From Escarpia spicata (lineage: Eukaryota; Annelida; Polychaeta; Sabellida; Siboglinidae): a stretch of 64,000 nt of DNA. The stretch is taken from positions 60,286,487 to 60,350,486 of the forward strand of contig OZ023211.1 of assembly GCA_963995525.1 (NCBI GenBank). Direction: 5' to 3'. The notes under the pieces were generated by a model that was given only the letters and a program-made list of their open reading frames with translations, was not told the DNA's origin and did not search any database. Position 1 is the stretch's first letter, and every line of letters begins with the position of its first letter. The position numbers and the translations under genes were made by a program. Below, piece after piece: positions 12,401-22,989 of the stretch.

Positions 12401-13479
12401 TGATGGTACAGCGCGATAACCTGTTAATCCCACACGCTGAGTTCAATATCTTCATCGAAACTTTGACATTTTCGTTAGACTCCGATTGTTTCAGTTCGCC
12501 CAGCTGTATAAATGACTATCCAATTGACATGCAACAGATCAAAACTGTTTTTGCATAGTCAGTGTAACGGGCTGAAGAATTATATTCTCAATGACACTCG
12601 GTTGAGTCCTGTTACATTATGTTCACATTAATATGTTACACACTAATTAAAAATAGTACACATGCATGACTAGAATGCAACATAGGTAACGTCAAAATGT
12701 ATATGCACCGAAACCAGCCATGTTAAACTCCAGCATATGGAATGCGGCCTTCCACGTCACTGAACAGTTCGCGAAGAATGAGCCGATGAAAATGTCACGT
12801 GATAACTGATTGTTATATAATTATGATTTAGGTGTCCTTAAGAAATTTATTAGCTACACGTACCTATTGCGAACTCTCTCGACGTATTCGAGTGCTTTAA
12901 TCGCCTGCATCGACTTAACAGCATCTGCAAATAGTAAACAGTATAACATAGTATTGCATGTACATACTCGGCATTTTCAATCCAGCTTTTTTTTTTATTT
13001 CAATGCAATTAAAAGCCTTTTGTCGCTGCAAGATAATAAATTATTGCCGCAGCGATGTATAAAGTAAAATACTGCACATCGGTGTCCTTTCGTTGACAGT
13101 TAATTCACCTTTCTAAAGCTAGCGGTTTTTTATAATGTTGGCTGTGTTTGTTGTGGGATATAGATTAACTAGCCATTGAAATCAATCTACGGAAGTTGAA
13201 CGCCGTCGTTTCTGCAGAGATATCGATGGGTCGCAACTGATATGAACAAACAAAACTGCCGACTCACGCTTGTACTTTGGCCAGTCTGGACATATTATTT
13301 AATGGGTCAATTCATTCTCGTAAATAGAATGACCGTTGCGGAACGACATAAATCATTCGTTTTTGTTTGCATAATTCACTAGGGAATGTCACAGAAACAT
13401 ACATAAAGCAGCCTCCAAACTGCGAAGATAGACCGAGTTCATCCTAATCTATTTTCTATCCAGTGTCTATCAAATTATT
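9471..13479. other. Long stretch with no supported gene
   Basis: No convincing exon. Candidates considered: a 116-codon minus-strand frame at 10670-10320 with four cysteines and a possible donor (CCGA|GTAAGC), and opposing frames at 11264-11810. None has a recognisable domain or a complete set of splice signals that match neighbouring exons. A short patch near 11975-12090 resembles the minus-strand LINE tail at 32.3 kb (ATTGCGC, then CAGAGGCACA). Part of this region would be intron if the signal-peptide exon at 18.0 kb belongs with the exons at 1.6-2.8 kb. Confidence 0.35.
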
Positions 13480-13481
13480 TA

Positions 13482-14020
13482 CAGTCGAGCCTCGCTTTAT
13501 GATCACCTCGGAAATACAGTCAACTTGTAATTAAGGCCACCCTAGCACAATCCCAAATGATTTTCATATGTCTACAGTAAGTAAAATATAGAAACCTAGT
13601 CATAGTAATATGGTTACCTCGCTATTCAGGCCACTTTCGCCCAATCCGGTTGGTGACCTTAATAGTGAGGTCCCACAGTATTTCCAAGTTCCACATAATA
13701 CGTTCGCCGAACTGACCAGTCAAAGTCGGTGTGAACAGCGATATTCAACAGAGGATGATAATGATAAAATATATTTACAGTCGCAAACATTCTTACAGGC
13801 GGAAATTACGAAAATAGAAGTACAAAGTGGAACCTCATTATTAATGTCACCCATGAGACGGGGCAAAAATGACCTGATTGGCAGCATGGAGAGGGAACGT
13901 ATTGGCGGGACTAATATCTTATACGTTACTCTATACGGAACACATTTGGGACTGTCCTGGGATTACCCTAATCATGGGGTGGTTGGATTTCCGAGGTGAC
14001 TGTAAAGCGGGTTTCGAACG
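13482..14020. mobile_element. pogo/mariner-like MITE with TA target site
   Basis: Left end CAGTCGAGCCTCGCTTTATG continues ATCACCTCGGAAAT. The right end, read on the other strand, contains CGCTTTACAGTCACCTCGGAAAT. Both terminal arms share CGCTTTA and TCACCTCGGAAAT in the same order over about 35 bp. TA flanks both sides (13480-13481 and 14021-14022). The interior holds a 129-codon frame with no known domain. The arm sequence resembles those of pogo/Tigger-type elements. A fragment of the same family lies at about 34200-34272. Confidence 0.6.
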
Positions 14021-14022
14021 TA

Positions 14023-15020
14023 TAAATACGTTTTTCCATCCTCCGGCATGCGTAAATATTAATATTGACAATAATATTTGTTTATTTTATCCATCATTGT
14101 ATTATAGGCATGAATTGACAAAGCCAGTCGATTACTAAATAGCAAACAATAATGTTCAATACATTTTTAGACATGAATAAATTAATGAATAATAGTTCGT
14201 TTTGTCAGTGGATATGTCTATAGTCTTCTACATATTTCCACGTGCAACCTCATACTTGGAGATAAGGATATCGTCTACCATAATCTAGTAATAACACCAG
14301 TGCATTGCCCACTTAATCTGAGCCCTGCAAGACAATAGATTAGCTACTATATTACTGGTAATTGTCGTACGTCCGTAATTATTGCCAGTGTGCTAACTTG
14401 TGTTTCTGTCTTCTATATCAGTGTTGCCATGATCACTGTTTGTTACAGACATCGTCACTGGAGTAAATGGTACTAATTGAACGTGTGGTGTAATCAGCGA
14501 ACGCCATTCAGGTGGTCGAGGACGGTGTCTGTGGGGAAATTGCATGGGTATAATAATATTATAGTTCAACCAGTGTGTGGTTCCGTGTTTACCATGTTTG
14601 CCTCACATACATACGCACGCACATTGGCATATCATTTTCTATCGCAAAGTTGTGACATAGTCTGTGTGACAACATGTCGTTACGTACTATTCGATTTTTT
14701 TTTCTTCTCATTTCGAAGTTACATATACTACAGATGTGTATGCCTACTTGTTCAATTAGAACCAGCACTAGAATAGTGCAATGTTAACACATTTATCACG
14801 TAGCCCGGGGCATCGTCAGTCAGTTGTAATTTGTCAACGTTAAAGTGTTTTTAAGGAACAATTAAGTTCGTTCATTGCTATTGAAATGCATGTGATTATA
14901 TTTGAATGATCTACGTTGATATAGTTTTTACTGAATTCGCTGGCTCTTGAATTTTTTTTAATCTATAGAGGGGCAACACAGTATTCGTCTTGTGACTGTC
15001 GAATGTGTAAATAGAAAATT
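14023..15020. other. Non-coding stretch without recognised features
   Basis: AT-rich, with stops in all frames. A 99-codon plus frame at 14477-14776 has no recognisable domain. Confidence 0.35.
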
Positions 15021-15335
15021 ATGTTGACTCTCTCTCTCTCTGTCTCCCTCCCCTCTATCTCCCTATCTCCCTCTCTCCCTCCCTCCCTCCCTCTCCCCCT
15101 CTCTCCCTCTCTCCCTCTCTCCCTCTCTCCCTCTCTCCCTCTCCCCCTCTCTCCCTCTCTCCCTCTATCCCTCTCTCCCACTCTCCCTCTCTCCCTCTGT
15201 CTCTCCCGCTCTCTCTTTCCCTCTTTCTCTTTCGGTCCCTCTCTCCCTTTCTCCCCCCTACCTATCTCACCCCCTTACTATCTACCTCCCCTCTGTTTCC
15301 CTCCCTTCTTCTTCTCCCCTCTCTCTCCCCTCTCT
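15021..15335. repeat. CT-rich (CTCCCT)n low-complexity tract
   Basis: About 300 bp of CTCCCTCT-type units on the plus strand, with a polypyrimidine/polypurine strand bias. It creates false open frames of LSPSLP and REGERG repeats on the two strands. Confidence 0.95.
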
Positions 15336-15689
15336 CATTCTTTGTCACTCGAATTGTCTCTCTGTATGTGATCACCGCAGTTAATGATGGTCGTTCATTC
15401 ATACATCAGTCATTCGAACCCTAACTTGGACGTAACGACCAAACTGACAAAGAAAGACGGCCTTCTTATTGTGCGATGGTGCATGGAATGGATGTATACA
15501 ATTTCACGGACAACCTCTAGTCAATGTTCTTGTTATGCGCGCGCGCGTGTGTGTGTGCGTGCGTGCGTTCGTGCGTGTGTGTGCTTTACTACATTATACA
15601 AGTGCGTGTGACTCACTCACTCACTCACTCACACAACCCTTGACCGAGATGATCGCTGGGGTGCACGTTTGGGTGAGTTGTCGACTACC

Positions 15690-16890
15690 TGCGGCCACCT
15701 GCCTCTACCTCGTGTTGTCTGCAGGAGATCTTTGAGCGGCAACTCAGTCCATTCTGTGATGTTGTCGACCCACATTTGTCTTGGTCTCCCCCCCCCCCCC
15801 CCCCCATCTCAAGGTGCCCTGGAGTATTTCTTTGGCGATGTTATTCTGACGTGTGGTGTGTCCATACCATTGTATCTTTTTTTTTAAATTATATTTACGA
15901 CTGGTTGTTGCAGTCCAGCCAAGTTGTTGGTGGTGTTTCTTATGTATTCGTTGGTCTTGTGTTTTCCCTATGATATTTTCAAGATTCCTCGTAAGCATTT
16001 AATATCAAATGCTTGCAGCCTCTCAGTCTCGATCTTCATTTGAAGTCCAGCTTTCACATCCGTAGGTAAGTATGATCACCACTAGGCTCTTAAACAGTTT
16101 TATCTTTGTTGCTGTTGCGATGTTGTTGTTATGCCACATTTGTTTACGTCTTGCCATGGCTTATGTTGATTGGCTTATTCTAGCTTTTATTTCTTCATTT
16201 GAGCTACCTTCTGATGTTATAACAGCACCAGGGTATTTGAACGATTTTACTTGTTCAAGGAGTTATCCGTTCATCATTATCCTGATATTTTTCTCGTTGC
16301 AACTATTTGTTATTATTTTGCTTTTCTCTGAAATTATTTCCATGCCATATGTCTTTACTCTCGTTTCGATGTTTGTTCCTGTAATTATTATTCTGTTCCC
16401 CCTATAAGGCGAATGTCATCTGCAAAGCGGAGATTGAGACTGTGCTGTTGCTGTCTTCTAATGTTACTTACATTATGTTTTCTCGGAACAGGTTAGATAG
16501 TACTGGTGACAGTAGACATCCTTGGCGTACGTATCGCAACAGTTGTTCGGAATGGGGGACTTATTTGCCCTCCATTGAGTACGGCAATGGTTGAAGGTGT
16601 CTCTATTACTTTGGCAAGACCTTCATCTTGTTGTATCGTCTTAAAACAGGCCAAAGCCCTTCTTGCCAAACACGGTCGAACGCTTTCTTAAAGTCAATTA
16701 AATTGTGATAAAGTTCTCTCCAATTTCTGTTTGGGTCTGTTTAGGATTATTCTTAGCATGTCCTTGCTCGGATGACATATCAAATATGGATAGTTCTGTA
16801 GTTCTGACATTCTCGAAGGTTACCTTTCTTTGGTAACGGTATTACTAAGGTCTTTGTCCATCTTTCAGGCCAGCTAGGTCTTGGTCTGCC
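15690..16890 (-). mobile_element. Degenerate LINE, RT to C-terminus
   Basis: Read on the minus strand. It shows an RT segment with LRFADDI (near 16427-16405), preceded by a gapped LSPV/LSNLF-like block near 16560-16480, and a C-terminal domain ending IQWYGHTTRQNN...AKEILQGT and DNITEWT near 15880-15745. Several frameshifts are present. A run of about 19 C (15789-15807) interrupts the coding. It is the same family as the fragment at 4.1-4.5 kb. The clade is not assigned. Confidence 0.75.
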
Positions 16891-16899
16891 ATATCTTCT

Positions 16900-17790
16900 G
16901 GCATATTGCCAAGCGAGTGTGCATTAGTGAAATCCTAAACGAGCAGATAGCTGGACGCCTTTCATCCGAAGCAACTTAGTTCACTCGTCGGATCTCATCT
17001 GTACGAACAATATCTTTGCTGAACACTGAGGACACGTGTGATGTACGAGATAATGACTAGCCGCAGCATCGCAGCGTTGCAGCAACACCAACATCATCGG
17101 CAAAACAATATTCCGCTACATCACACGACGTATTATGTTTGACAACGACACTACATCTCCTTTACATGACAAAATATACGAACATCTAACGCGTGACACT
17201 CTATTACTTGTTCGCGTGACATAGAGATCAACAGTCGATAAAAGCTGCCAAAACGTCACCAATTTACCGACAGCTGTCGGCGTCTCTTCTGATGTCAAAT
17301 GGCCCCGCTGCAGACCCCATATATTATGAGAACTATTATTACAAACTGTGTTCACAAACCGATCAATTGTGGCCAATGATGTAATATTGGTTGCTTCACA
17401 GCGAGCCAAGAAACATCATTCTGCGGGCAACGTTTAGAAATGCTACACGACTATTATGTATGTTTCGTTGCAGGTAGCATGCTACAAACTACAAAAGACC
17501 GTGCCGTTTGAAGGGCCATGAACGCCAACGCCTGTGACAGACACGGCACGAAGAAGATGCATATGCAGATCAGTAACCATTGGCGTTGCATGATACATAT
17601 TCCCGTCACTATTTGGTTCGCTGTCACCAAAGAAACACTACGATAGTCACCAATACTATATCCAAAACACACTTCGAGAAACATTATAATAACAGTCACC
17701 TTTTAAAAACAGACTGCATAGACAGAGAAAATTTACAGTAAAAACTGAACACGCAAAGCCAACCTCCACTATGAAAATTTTGAAACATAG
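16900..17790. other. Gap without supported features
   Basis: Two minus-strand frames (17409-17116 and 17699-17454) are open for 80-97 codons, and the second is hydrophobic in the middle. Neither shows a family signature or good splice context. Confidence 0.3.
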
Positions 17791-17794
17791 CTAC

Positions 17795-17870
17795 ATGACG
17801 GTGGCGCAGTTGATAGCTGGAGCATCGGACTCTCAGTCGAGAGAGCCCGATTTACGTTGGATAAACAAAA
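17795..17870 (+). mobile_element. Possible tRNA-like SINE head
   Basis: GGTGGCGCAGTTGATAGC resembles a pol III A box. It is followed by a GGACTCTCAGTC arm and CCCGATTT where a B box would sit. The B box is poor, so this is a tentative SINE remnant and not a tRNA gene. Confidence 0.3.
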
Positions 17871-17932
17871 CGTTAAACTTTTACCACAAACCAAAAATCG
17901 ATCTTACAGTAGAGAGACATCTTAAAACTTAC

Positions 17933-18011
17933 CTCTATACGTTGTCTCCACCGGCACGAGCGAGACAGATATTGCCGAGCAGAGAAGCAATCGCAGCAAC
18001 GGTGTCTGCAT
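17933..18011 (-). CDS. Candidate first coding exon with signal peptide
   Basis: Minus-strand ATG at 18011 opens 26 codons plus one base before a strong donor (AGAG|gtaagttt at 17932). The peptide starts MQTPLLRLLLCSAISVSLVP, a good signal-peptide profile: short polar N-end, hydrophobic core, small residues after. An in-frame upstream ATG exists at 18134 (MGVTCETRR...), so the start is uncertain. It lies upstream, on the same strand, of the receptor-like exons at 2812 and 1745 and could be their first coding exon. However, at least one connecting exon would be needed to fix the phase (this exon leaves one base, the next known exon needs two), and I did not find it. Confidence 0.4.
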
Positions 18012-18289
18012 GTTTGTGCAGCGAATTGCCCGAGATTTACAATCGCTGTTGTCTCTGTGCAACACGCCGACGTGCAGGCACAGCTGGCGTCGCAGACAAC
18101 TACAAGACCGTCGCGTTTCACAGGTAACGCCCATTGCACAGAGGTAAGTATTGATTGACGGAAAGAGTGGGAACTCCTACCTATAGACAATCATCCAGCA
18201 GTCGTACAGTCATTCCAAAATCACGCACAAGGAACGTTCGCTATAAGGGCACCTTATATGTACGGAAGATCCGCCTGAAAGGAATTACT

Positions 18290-19290
18290 TTGAAATCCCC
18301 GTCAAGCTAACCTTCACTGTGTTGTTGATATAAGGAACATATGATGGCCGAGAAGGGCCATCGCGTTTTTGTGTGGCAACCTGCAGCGCCATGGGGCGAT
18401 GACGCGATGCGCGATGCGATGGGCGATGCGATGAGCGATGCGATGGACGATGCGATGGACGATGCGATGGACGATGCGCGATGCGATGCGCGATGCGATG
18501 GACGATACGCGATGCGATGCGCGATGCGATGCGATGGACGATGCGCGATGCGATGGGCGATGCGATGCGCGATGCGATACGCGATGCGCGATGCGATACG
18601 CGATGCGCGATGCGATACGCGATGCGCGATGCGATACGCGATGCGATGCGCGATGCGATGCGATGCGCGATGCGATGCGATACGCGATGCGCGATCCGAT
18701 GCGCGATGCGATGCGCGATGCGATGGTATACATTATAAAAATGCCGCAATGAGCATGCGTACGCCGAAAACGAGACTTAGGCAGCCATTTTTATTTATTT
18801 GTATTAAACACATTTCTTTTTGTGTTCAGAGCATGTGATGATGGCTGATGACGCTGACTGTACGTATACGGTTACACATCTAGTTATTGTGCACAAAAGA
18901 TTATGTGATTGTACTTCTAAATATTGTCTCGGACATTTACTGAGATTGAATTTAGCGAAACAAAAACGGGTGCCAGGCAGGCAGCCTCTTCGCAAAAACT
19001 AGACTAGGGACTGAAATAGATTACTTTATAACATTAAATATGTACCTATTCAATATTTTATTTGTTAAGTAATTATTGTTTCCATCTGGATATCCCTGAT
19101 CGCAAATATAAACACTATTTTGTGTGCCTGCAGACATGATGAACCAGGGATGGTTATGGTATTTCTCAGTTTAACATTAACCAACAGTTTTGAAGACTAT
19201 TTGTTTATATTTATTAATTAATGACATAATATCTGTTTTGAATGCAAACATGTTATGCCTTATATAAATTAAACTATAAACTTTTCATAA
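18290..19290 (-). mobile_element. Repeat family copy A, with GCGAT minisatellite core
   Basis: About 1 kb that aligns, reverse-complemented, with copies B (21.34-21.86 kb) and C (25.23-25.73 kb). Shared landmarks in order (C orientation): GGATATCCAGA, AGAAGTAC, GTAACCGTATACG, CATGCTCTGAACACAAAAAG, GCTGCC, the minisatellite, GCGCTGCAGGTTGCCACAC, and GCGATGGCCCTTCTCGGCC. No long ORF other than minisatellite artefacts. No terminal repeats or target duplication could be fixed, so the element class is unknown. Confidence 0.65.
18400..18725. repeat. GCGAT-based minisatellite, 325 bp
   Basis: Built from GATGC and GCGATGC words, with variants GATGGAC and GATACGC, over about 325 bp. It is nearly self-complementary at the word level (GCGC centres), so both strands show open frames (RDAMRDAM on one, SRIASRIA on the other). 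These are artefacts. In copy C the same array is only about 60 bp and lies in the opposite orientation. Confidence 0.95.
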
Positions 19291-19479
19291 TTTATGCTTC
19301 TTGATTTATTCCTCGGTCCCCAATACTTCCATGTCTGGAAAAAACTGACACATATTCCGTGAGACGTTCTTCAATACAGATGCAGTGATGTTTAATGACT
19401 TAATCTGGGTTCCGTAGTAGCACATAAAGCAGCGTTGCGCCGAAATACAAGTACGAATAACGCGGTGTCAATAAATAGC

Positions 19480-20842
19480 CCCGCTCAAATCAGGCTACCA
19501 GCTCTATTAAAGACTAATTAAAGATCACATGGTGGATTTTCTTGTTAAACATAACTTGATAAACCCATCTCAACATAGGTTTTTAAAAGCGAGGTCATGC
19601 TTAACAAATATGTTATGTTTTTTGGATGGGTAGGTGGGTAGATGAGGGATCACCAGTAGATATCATATATTTAGATTTTCAAAAAGCTTTCGACAAAGTA
19701 CCACATCAAAGATTACTCCTTAAGCTAAAGGCCCATGGCATAGGAAATGGTATAATAAACTGGATAGAAAAATGGTTGAATGACAGAAGACAACGTGTAG
19801 TAGTTGATGGGGAGGCTTCAAACTGGAAATCGGTATTGAGTGGGGTACCACAGGGATCAGTACTAGGACCTATATTATTCTTAATATATATCAACGATTT
19901 GCACGATGGTATAACAAGCAAGGTGTTGAAATTTGCGGATGATACAAAAGTGTTTAGAAGGATTAAAAGTGATGGAGACAGACAGCATTTACAAGATGAT
20001 CTTGATAGGTTGATCAAATGGTCTGAAAAGTGGCAAATGCTGTTCAATTTTGGGAAATGTAAATGCCTCCACACAGGTCATGGGAATGAAGAGGTAAAAT
20101 ATAAAATGGGGGGTACTGTTCTAAGTACTACTGTAAAAGAAAAGGACTTAGGGTTAACCATTAGTGCTGATATGAAGGTTTCAGAGCAGTGCGGAATTGC
20201 AGCGTCAAAGGGAAATCAAATCCTTGGATTAATTAGGCGAAATATAGCGTATAAGAAAAAAGAATTAATAGTACCGCTGTACAAAACAATAGTGAGGCCT
20301 CATTTAGAATATTGTATACAAGCATGGAGGCCATATCGCAAGAAGGACATAGATATGCTAGAAAGAGTACAGAGGAGAGCGACTAAAATGATACCAAATC
20401 TGAGGGATCTTAGTTACGAAATACGCCTAAAAGAATGTGGTTTAACAACACTAGAGACCAGGAGATTGAGAGGAGATCACAAAGAAGTGTTTAAAATATT
20501 GAATGGTTATGAAAATATTGATAGAATTTTTTTTTTCTCAGTTAAGAAAGATAGAAGGACCAGAGGACATGAAGCTACATTAGTAAAGGAGCAGTGTAGA
20601 TTAGATATAAGAAAGTTCTCATTCTCACAAAGGACTGTAAATGAATGGAACAGATTATCTCCTGATTGTGTTGGTGCTAGTAGCGTGAATATGTTTAAAA
20701 ATAAAATCGACACACACCTTGAAAAGGCGGGATACATGTAGATAAAAAGTATTGGACTCTCGATAAGCCAAAAGGCTTCCTTGTCCAACTGCCATCCAGA
20801 GTAATTTTCTGGATGGCAATCTTGTTAAATCTTGTTAAATCT
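19480..20842 (+). mobile_element. 5'-truncated LINE (CR1/Jockey-like)
   Basis: 3' part of a non-LTR retrotransposon of the same family as the 5.3-9.5 kb copy. The first 140 bp match the RT thumb-side lead-in with a small frameshift near 19625. The main frame then stays open to 20741. It ends with CTTGTTAAAT twice (20821-20842), identical to the other copy's 3' end. Compared with that copy it is far less decayed. Confidence 0.9.
19626..20741 (+). CDS. Reverse transcriptase C-terminal part of LINE ORF2 (partial)
   Basis: 371-codon open frame of a LINE polyprotein: RT followed by the C-terminal domain. It copies the element RNA at a nicked chromosomal target. Visible RT blocks are YLDFQKAFDKVPHQRLL near residues 14-31, SGVPQGSVLGPILFL near 71-85, FADDTKVF near 102-109 (catalytic Asp pair present), and then WSEKWQMLFNFGKC. 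The C-terminal half has the LEYCIQAWRPYRKKD block and a FSQRTVNEWNRL motif near the end. The endonuclease and the RT N-terminus are missing through 5' truncation, so this is a dead-on-arrival copy. The first ATG is probably internal to the original frame. Confidence 0.9.
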   Translation: MGRWVDEGSPVDIIYLDFQKAFDKVPHQRLLLKLKAHGIGNGIINWIEKWLNDRRQRVVVDGEASNWKSVLSGVPQGSVLGPILFLIYINDLHDGITSKVLKFADDTKVFRRIKSDGDRQHLQDDLDRLIKWSEKWQMLFNFGKCKCLHTGHGNEEVKYKMGGTVLSTTVKEKDLGLTISADMKVSEQCGIAASKGNQILGLIRRNIAYKKKELIVPLYKTIVRPHLEYCIQAWRPYRKKDIDMLERVQRRATKMIPNLRDLSYEIRLKECGLTTLETRRLRGDHKEVFKILNGYENIDRIFFFSVKKDRRTRGHEATLVKEQCRLDIRKFSFSQRTVNEWNRLSPDCVGASSVNMFKNKIDTHLEKAGYM

Positions 20843-20945
20843 ATTGGACCACGTAATAAACAGCCGAAATTGACAGGAAGTTAAGTTAGTAGGTCTACTA
20901 GGAGGTGCACGGTGCGCGCGGTGCGTCTACAATTCGATTCATTTA

Positions 20946-21168
20946 GGGATCATCTCAGAACGTCGATGTCCGATATCAGACGAAATTACTTTCATCTTGC
21001 CTCAGCCCCCCCCCACCCACCTCAGACGAATTTTTTAAACATTAATATGATGACACCAGTATAATTAAGAGTCGATGTCCGACGCCAGATGAAACTGCCT
21101 CAGACCCCCGTCCCCCAAACAAAAATAATTTCGTTTGATATCGGACATCGACGTTCCGAGATGATCCC
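20946..21168. mobile_element. Harbinger-like foldback MITE, TTA target duplication
   Basis: 223-bp element with long terminal inverted repeats of about 45 bp. The left arm begins GGGATCATCTCAGAACGTCG and the right arm ends CGACGTTCCGAGATGATCCC, with a few mismatches. TTA flanks both ends (20943-20945, 21169-21171). GGG-starting TIRs with a 3-bp TTA duplication fit PIF/Harbinger elements. A partial extra copy of the arm (GTCGATGTCCGACGCCAGA) sits inside near 21071. No coding capacity. Confidence 0.75.
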
Positions 21169-21339
21169 TTAGCAAAAATGAAACTACACTCTAGGAACAA
21201 CGATTCGCTACCTCGTTTGTGCATTTTATATGCAGGTTTTGTAAAATAATTAGAGACAATACTATTTTAGTTTACGATTTAGATATTTTATTATAAACTA
21301 AAGACACTAAAGTTTAGTAGGGTCTAACTGATTATAGTT

Positions 21340-21860
21340 ATATATATATATATATATATTGTTTTATTTATGTAAAGCATAATGAACATGATATGTACAC
21401 CTATGAAAATATATCATGTCATTAATGAATAAATATTCAAGAAATGTATACTTCAAAGCCTACGGTTAATGTTCAACTGAAAAATGCCATCAACATCCCC
21501 GTTTTTCATGTATGGAGGTACATAAATTATCGTTTATATTTCGATCAAGGATATTCAGATGAAACCAAAAATTAAATGGGGAGTGGTAGAAGAGGTACAC
21601 ACCTCATGCTATGAAGTAATTCATTTTTGGTCTCCGGTTTTGGTGCGAGAACCTAGATTACATTCTATAAAGTGATTGCCCGCATGCCCCCCTTTATCTT
21701 AGTCTAAACTCAATCGCATTAGGCTTCTATCATAATATTTAGAAGTACAATCACATAATCTTTTGAGCACAATAACTAGAGAAGTGTAACCGTATACGCA
21801 CACTCAAAGTCATCATCCATGGACACATTCGTTGAACATAAAAGGCATCCAGTGTTGCCT
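21340..21860 (+). mobile_element. Repeat family copy B, lacking the minisatellite
   Basis: Aligns with copies A and C from the left part through GGATATTCAGA, AGAAGTACAATCACATAAT and GTGTAACCGTATACG to GAACATAAAAGGC, then stops short of the minisatellite. A TA run lies at its left edge (21337-21358). Confidence 0.55.
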
Positions 21861-21939
21861 ATGGTCACGAATTTGTTCAAGCCCAGACAACAAAGCCAAA
21901 CCCAAAACACTGGCGTCGGAACATGGTGGATATTTGGTG

Positions 21940-22145
21940 GGTTGAGGCTCTCCAAAACCTCGATTTGCACCCCCCCCCCCCTCTTGAGGCTCGCCAAAAC
22001 AGCCACATTAAGGCTCTCCAACATCACAATTTGCACACCCATTGAGGCTCGCCAAAATAACTCCATCTTCAGGCTCTTCAAAAACCTCGATTTGCACCCC
22101 CCCCCCCAAATATCTACATTGAGGCTCTCCACAAACATGAATTTG
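21940..22145. repeat. GAGGCTCTCC(A)n / poly-C tandem repeat
   Basis: About five imperfect units beginning GAGGCTCTCCAAAA or GAGGCTCGCCAAAA and continuing with CTCGATTTGCACCCC. Two poly-C runs are present (near 21969-21981 and 22097-22107). Unit lengths vary from about 35 to 70 bp. Confidence 0.75.
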
Positions 22146-22164
22146 AACTCCTCATATATCAATG

Positions 22165-22440
22165 TCTGTCAGGAGTGAAACTGGCCTCGATTCCGATGCT
22201 CGCTGTCTGATTTTTTTTATTTCTCTCGCTGGTCCTGCACAGCTCTCTCCATCAGATCGTTCGCTCTCGTTTTCCACCTTTCTCCCAATCCTTCAAAATC
22301 TTTTTTCCATAGTCTTCCCATCGCAGTCTAGTTCTTCTTCGCCTCCTTTTCCTTCCAGTCTCTGTGCATCTGCTCTCTTTGCCATCCGTTCTTCTCCCAT
22401 TTTCTCTACAAGTCCTGCCCATCTTAGTTGACTCATGCTT
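22165..22440 (-). mobile_element. LINE C-terminal fragment (RTE-like)
   Basis: Minus-strand reading gives SQLRWAGLVEKMGEERMAKR followed by basic, Lys/Glu-rich sequence (KKDFEGLGERWKTRANDL). This matches the usual end of RTE/CR1-type LINE proteins, where RW.GHV.RM.DER is common. There is no RT core in this fragment. Confidence 0.6.
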
Positions 22441-22799
22441 ATGCTTGTTCAGAAACAATTGTGTCGACTATTCATATCAAAGACACAATTAACCACAGGC
22501 GCAATTACGACCAGACGATGTAAATAAGTAGCATCATTCTAGTCCACTGCTGCAATTTTGGAAGATGGTGCTGTTCTAATTATAACTCCTGACCCAGGGA
22601 TTATCGTCTCCACAGACGCACCGACTTTGACACATCATGTAATCCACTTGCCAGACAAGAGATACAATTAACCGAAAGTGCTACTTAACCCCCACTTTAG
22701 TGCATCGGCACTTCCAGGTGTAAATTACAATTTTGATATACTCGTTTGTGCTGAATCATATAGAAAACGACATTGCTCTCTAGTCTAAGTTCAGTTCAG

Positions 22800-22987
22800 T
22801 TGTGTTACATCCGTGTAACATAGCTGTTAAGGTGTATCAGAATGGGACGAGGAAAGGCGAATGTGTTTTTGGAGGACAATCGTTCAGATGGGACCACCTT
22901 GATGATATGTCGCAAAACATGTTGTTGTTGACTATGGAAGTTCCCATAGAAACCAAGAGTATACATCTCAACAATAAAAAATATTGA
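22800..22987 (+). CDS. Possible terminal exon with doublecortin-like segment
   Basis: A plus-strand frame follows two candidate acceptors (ttcag at 22794 and at 22799) and ends at TGA 22985-22987. It contains AVKVYQNGTRKGECVFGG and a WDHLDDMSQNML stretch, which recalls the start of doublecortin repeats (K.Y.NGD....G, then W..LLD..T). An AATAAA lies at 22973, overlapping the end of the frame. The match is weak and no other exon was found. It could be chance. Confidence 0.25.
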
Positions 22988-22989
22988 AT

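Noticed and set aside
15021..15371. 116-codon Ser/Pro/Leu frame and its Arg/Glu/Gly opposite
   Set aside because: Artefact of the CT-rich low-complexity tract.
17795..17870. A tRNA gene
   Set aside because: A-box-like start but a poor B box and no consistent cloverleaf; kept only as a possible SINE head.
18285..18838. Open frames of up to 165 codons on both strands
   Set aside because: They come from the GCGAT minisatellite, where most frames lack stops.
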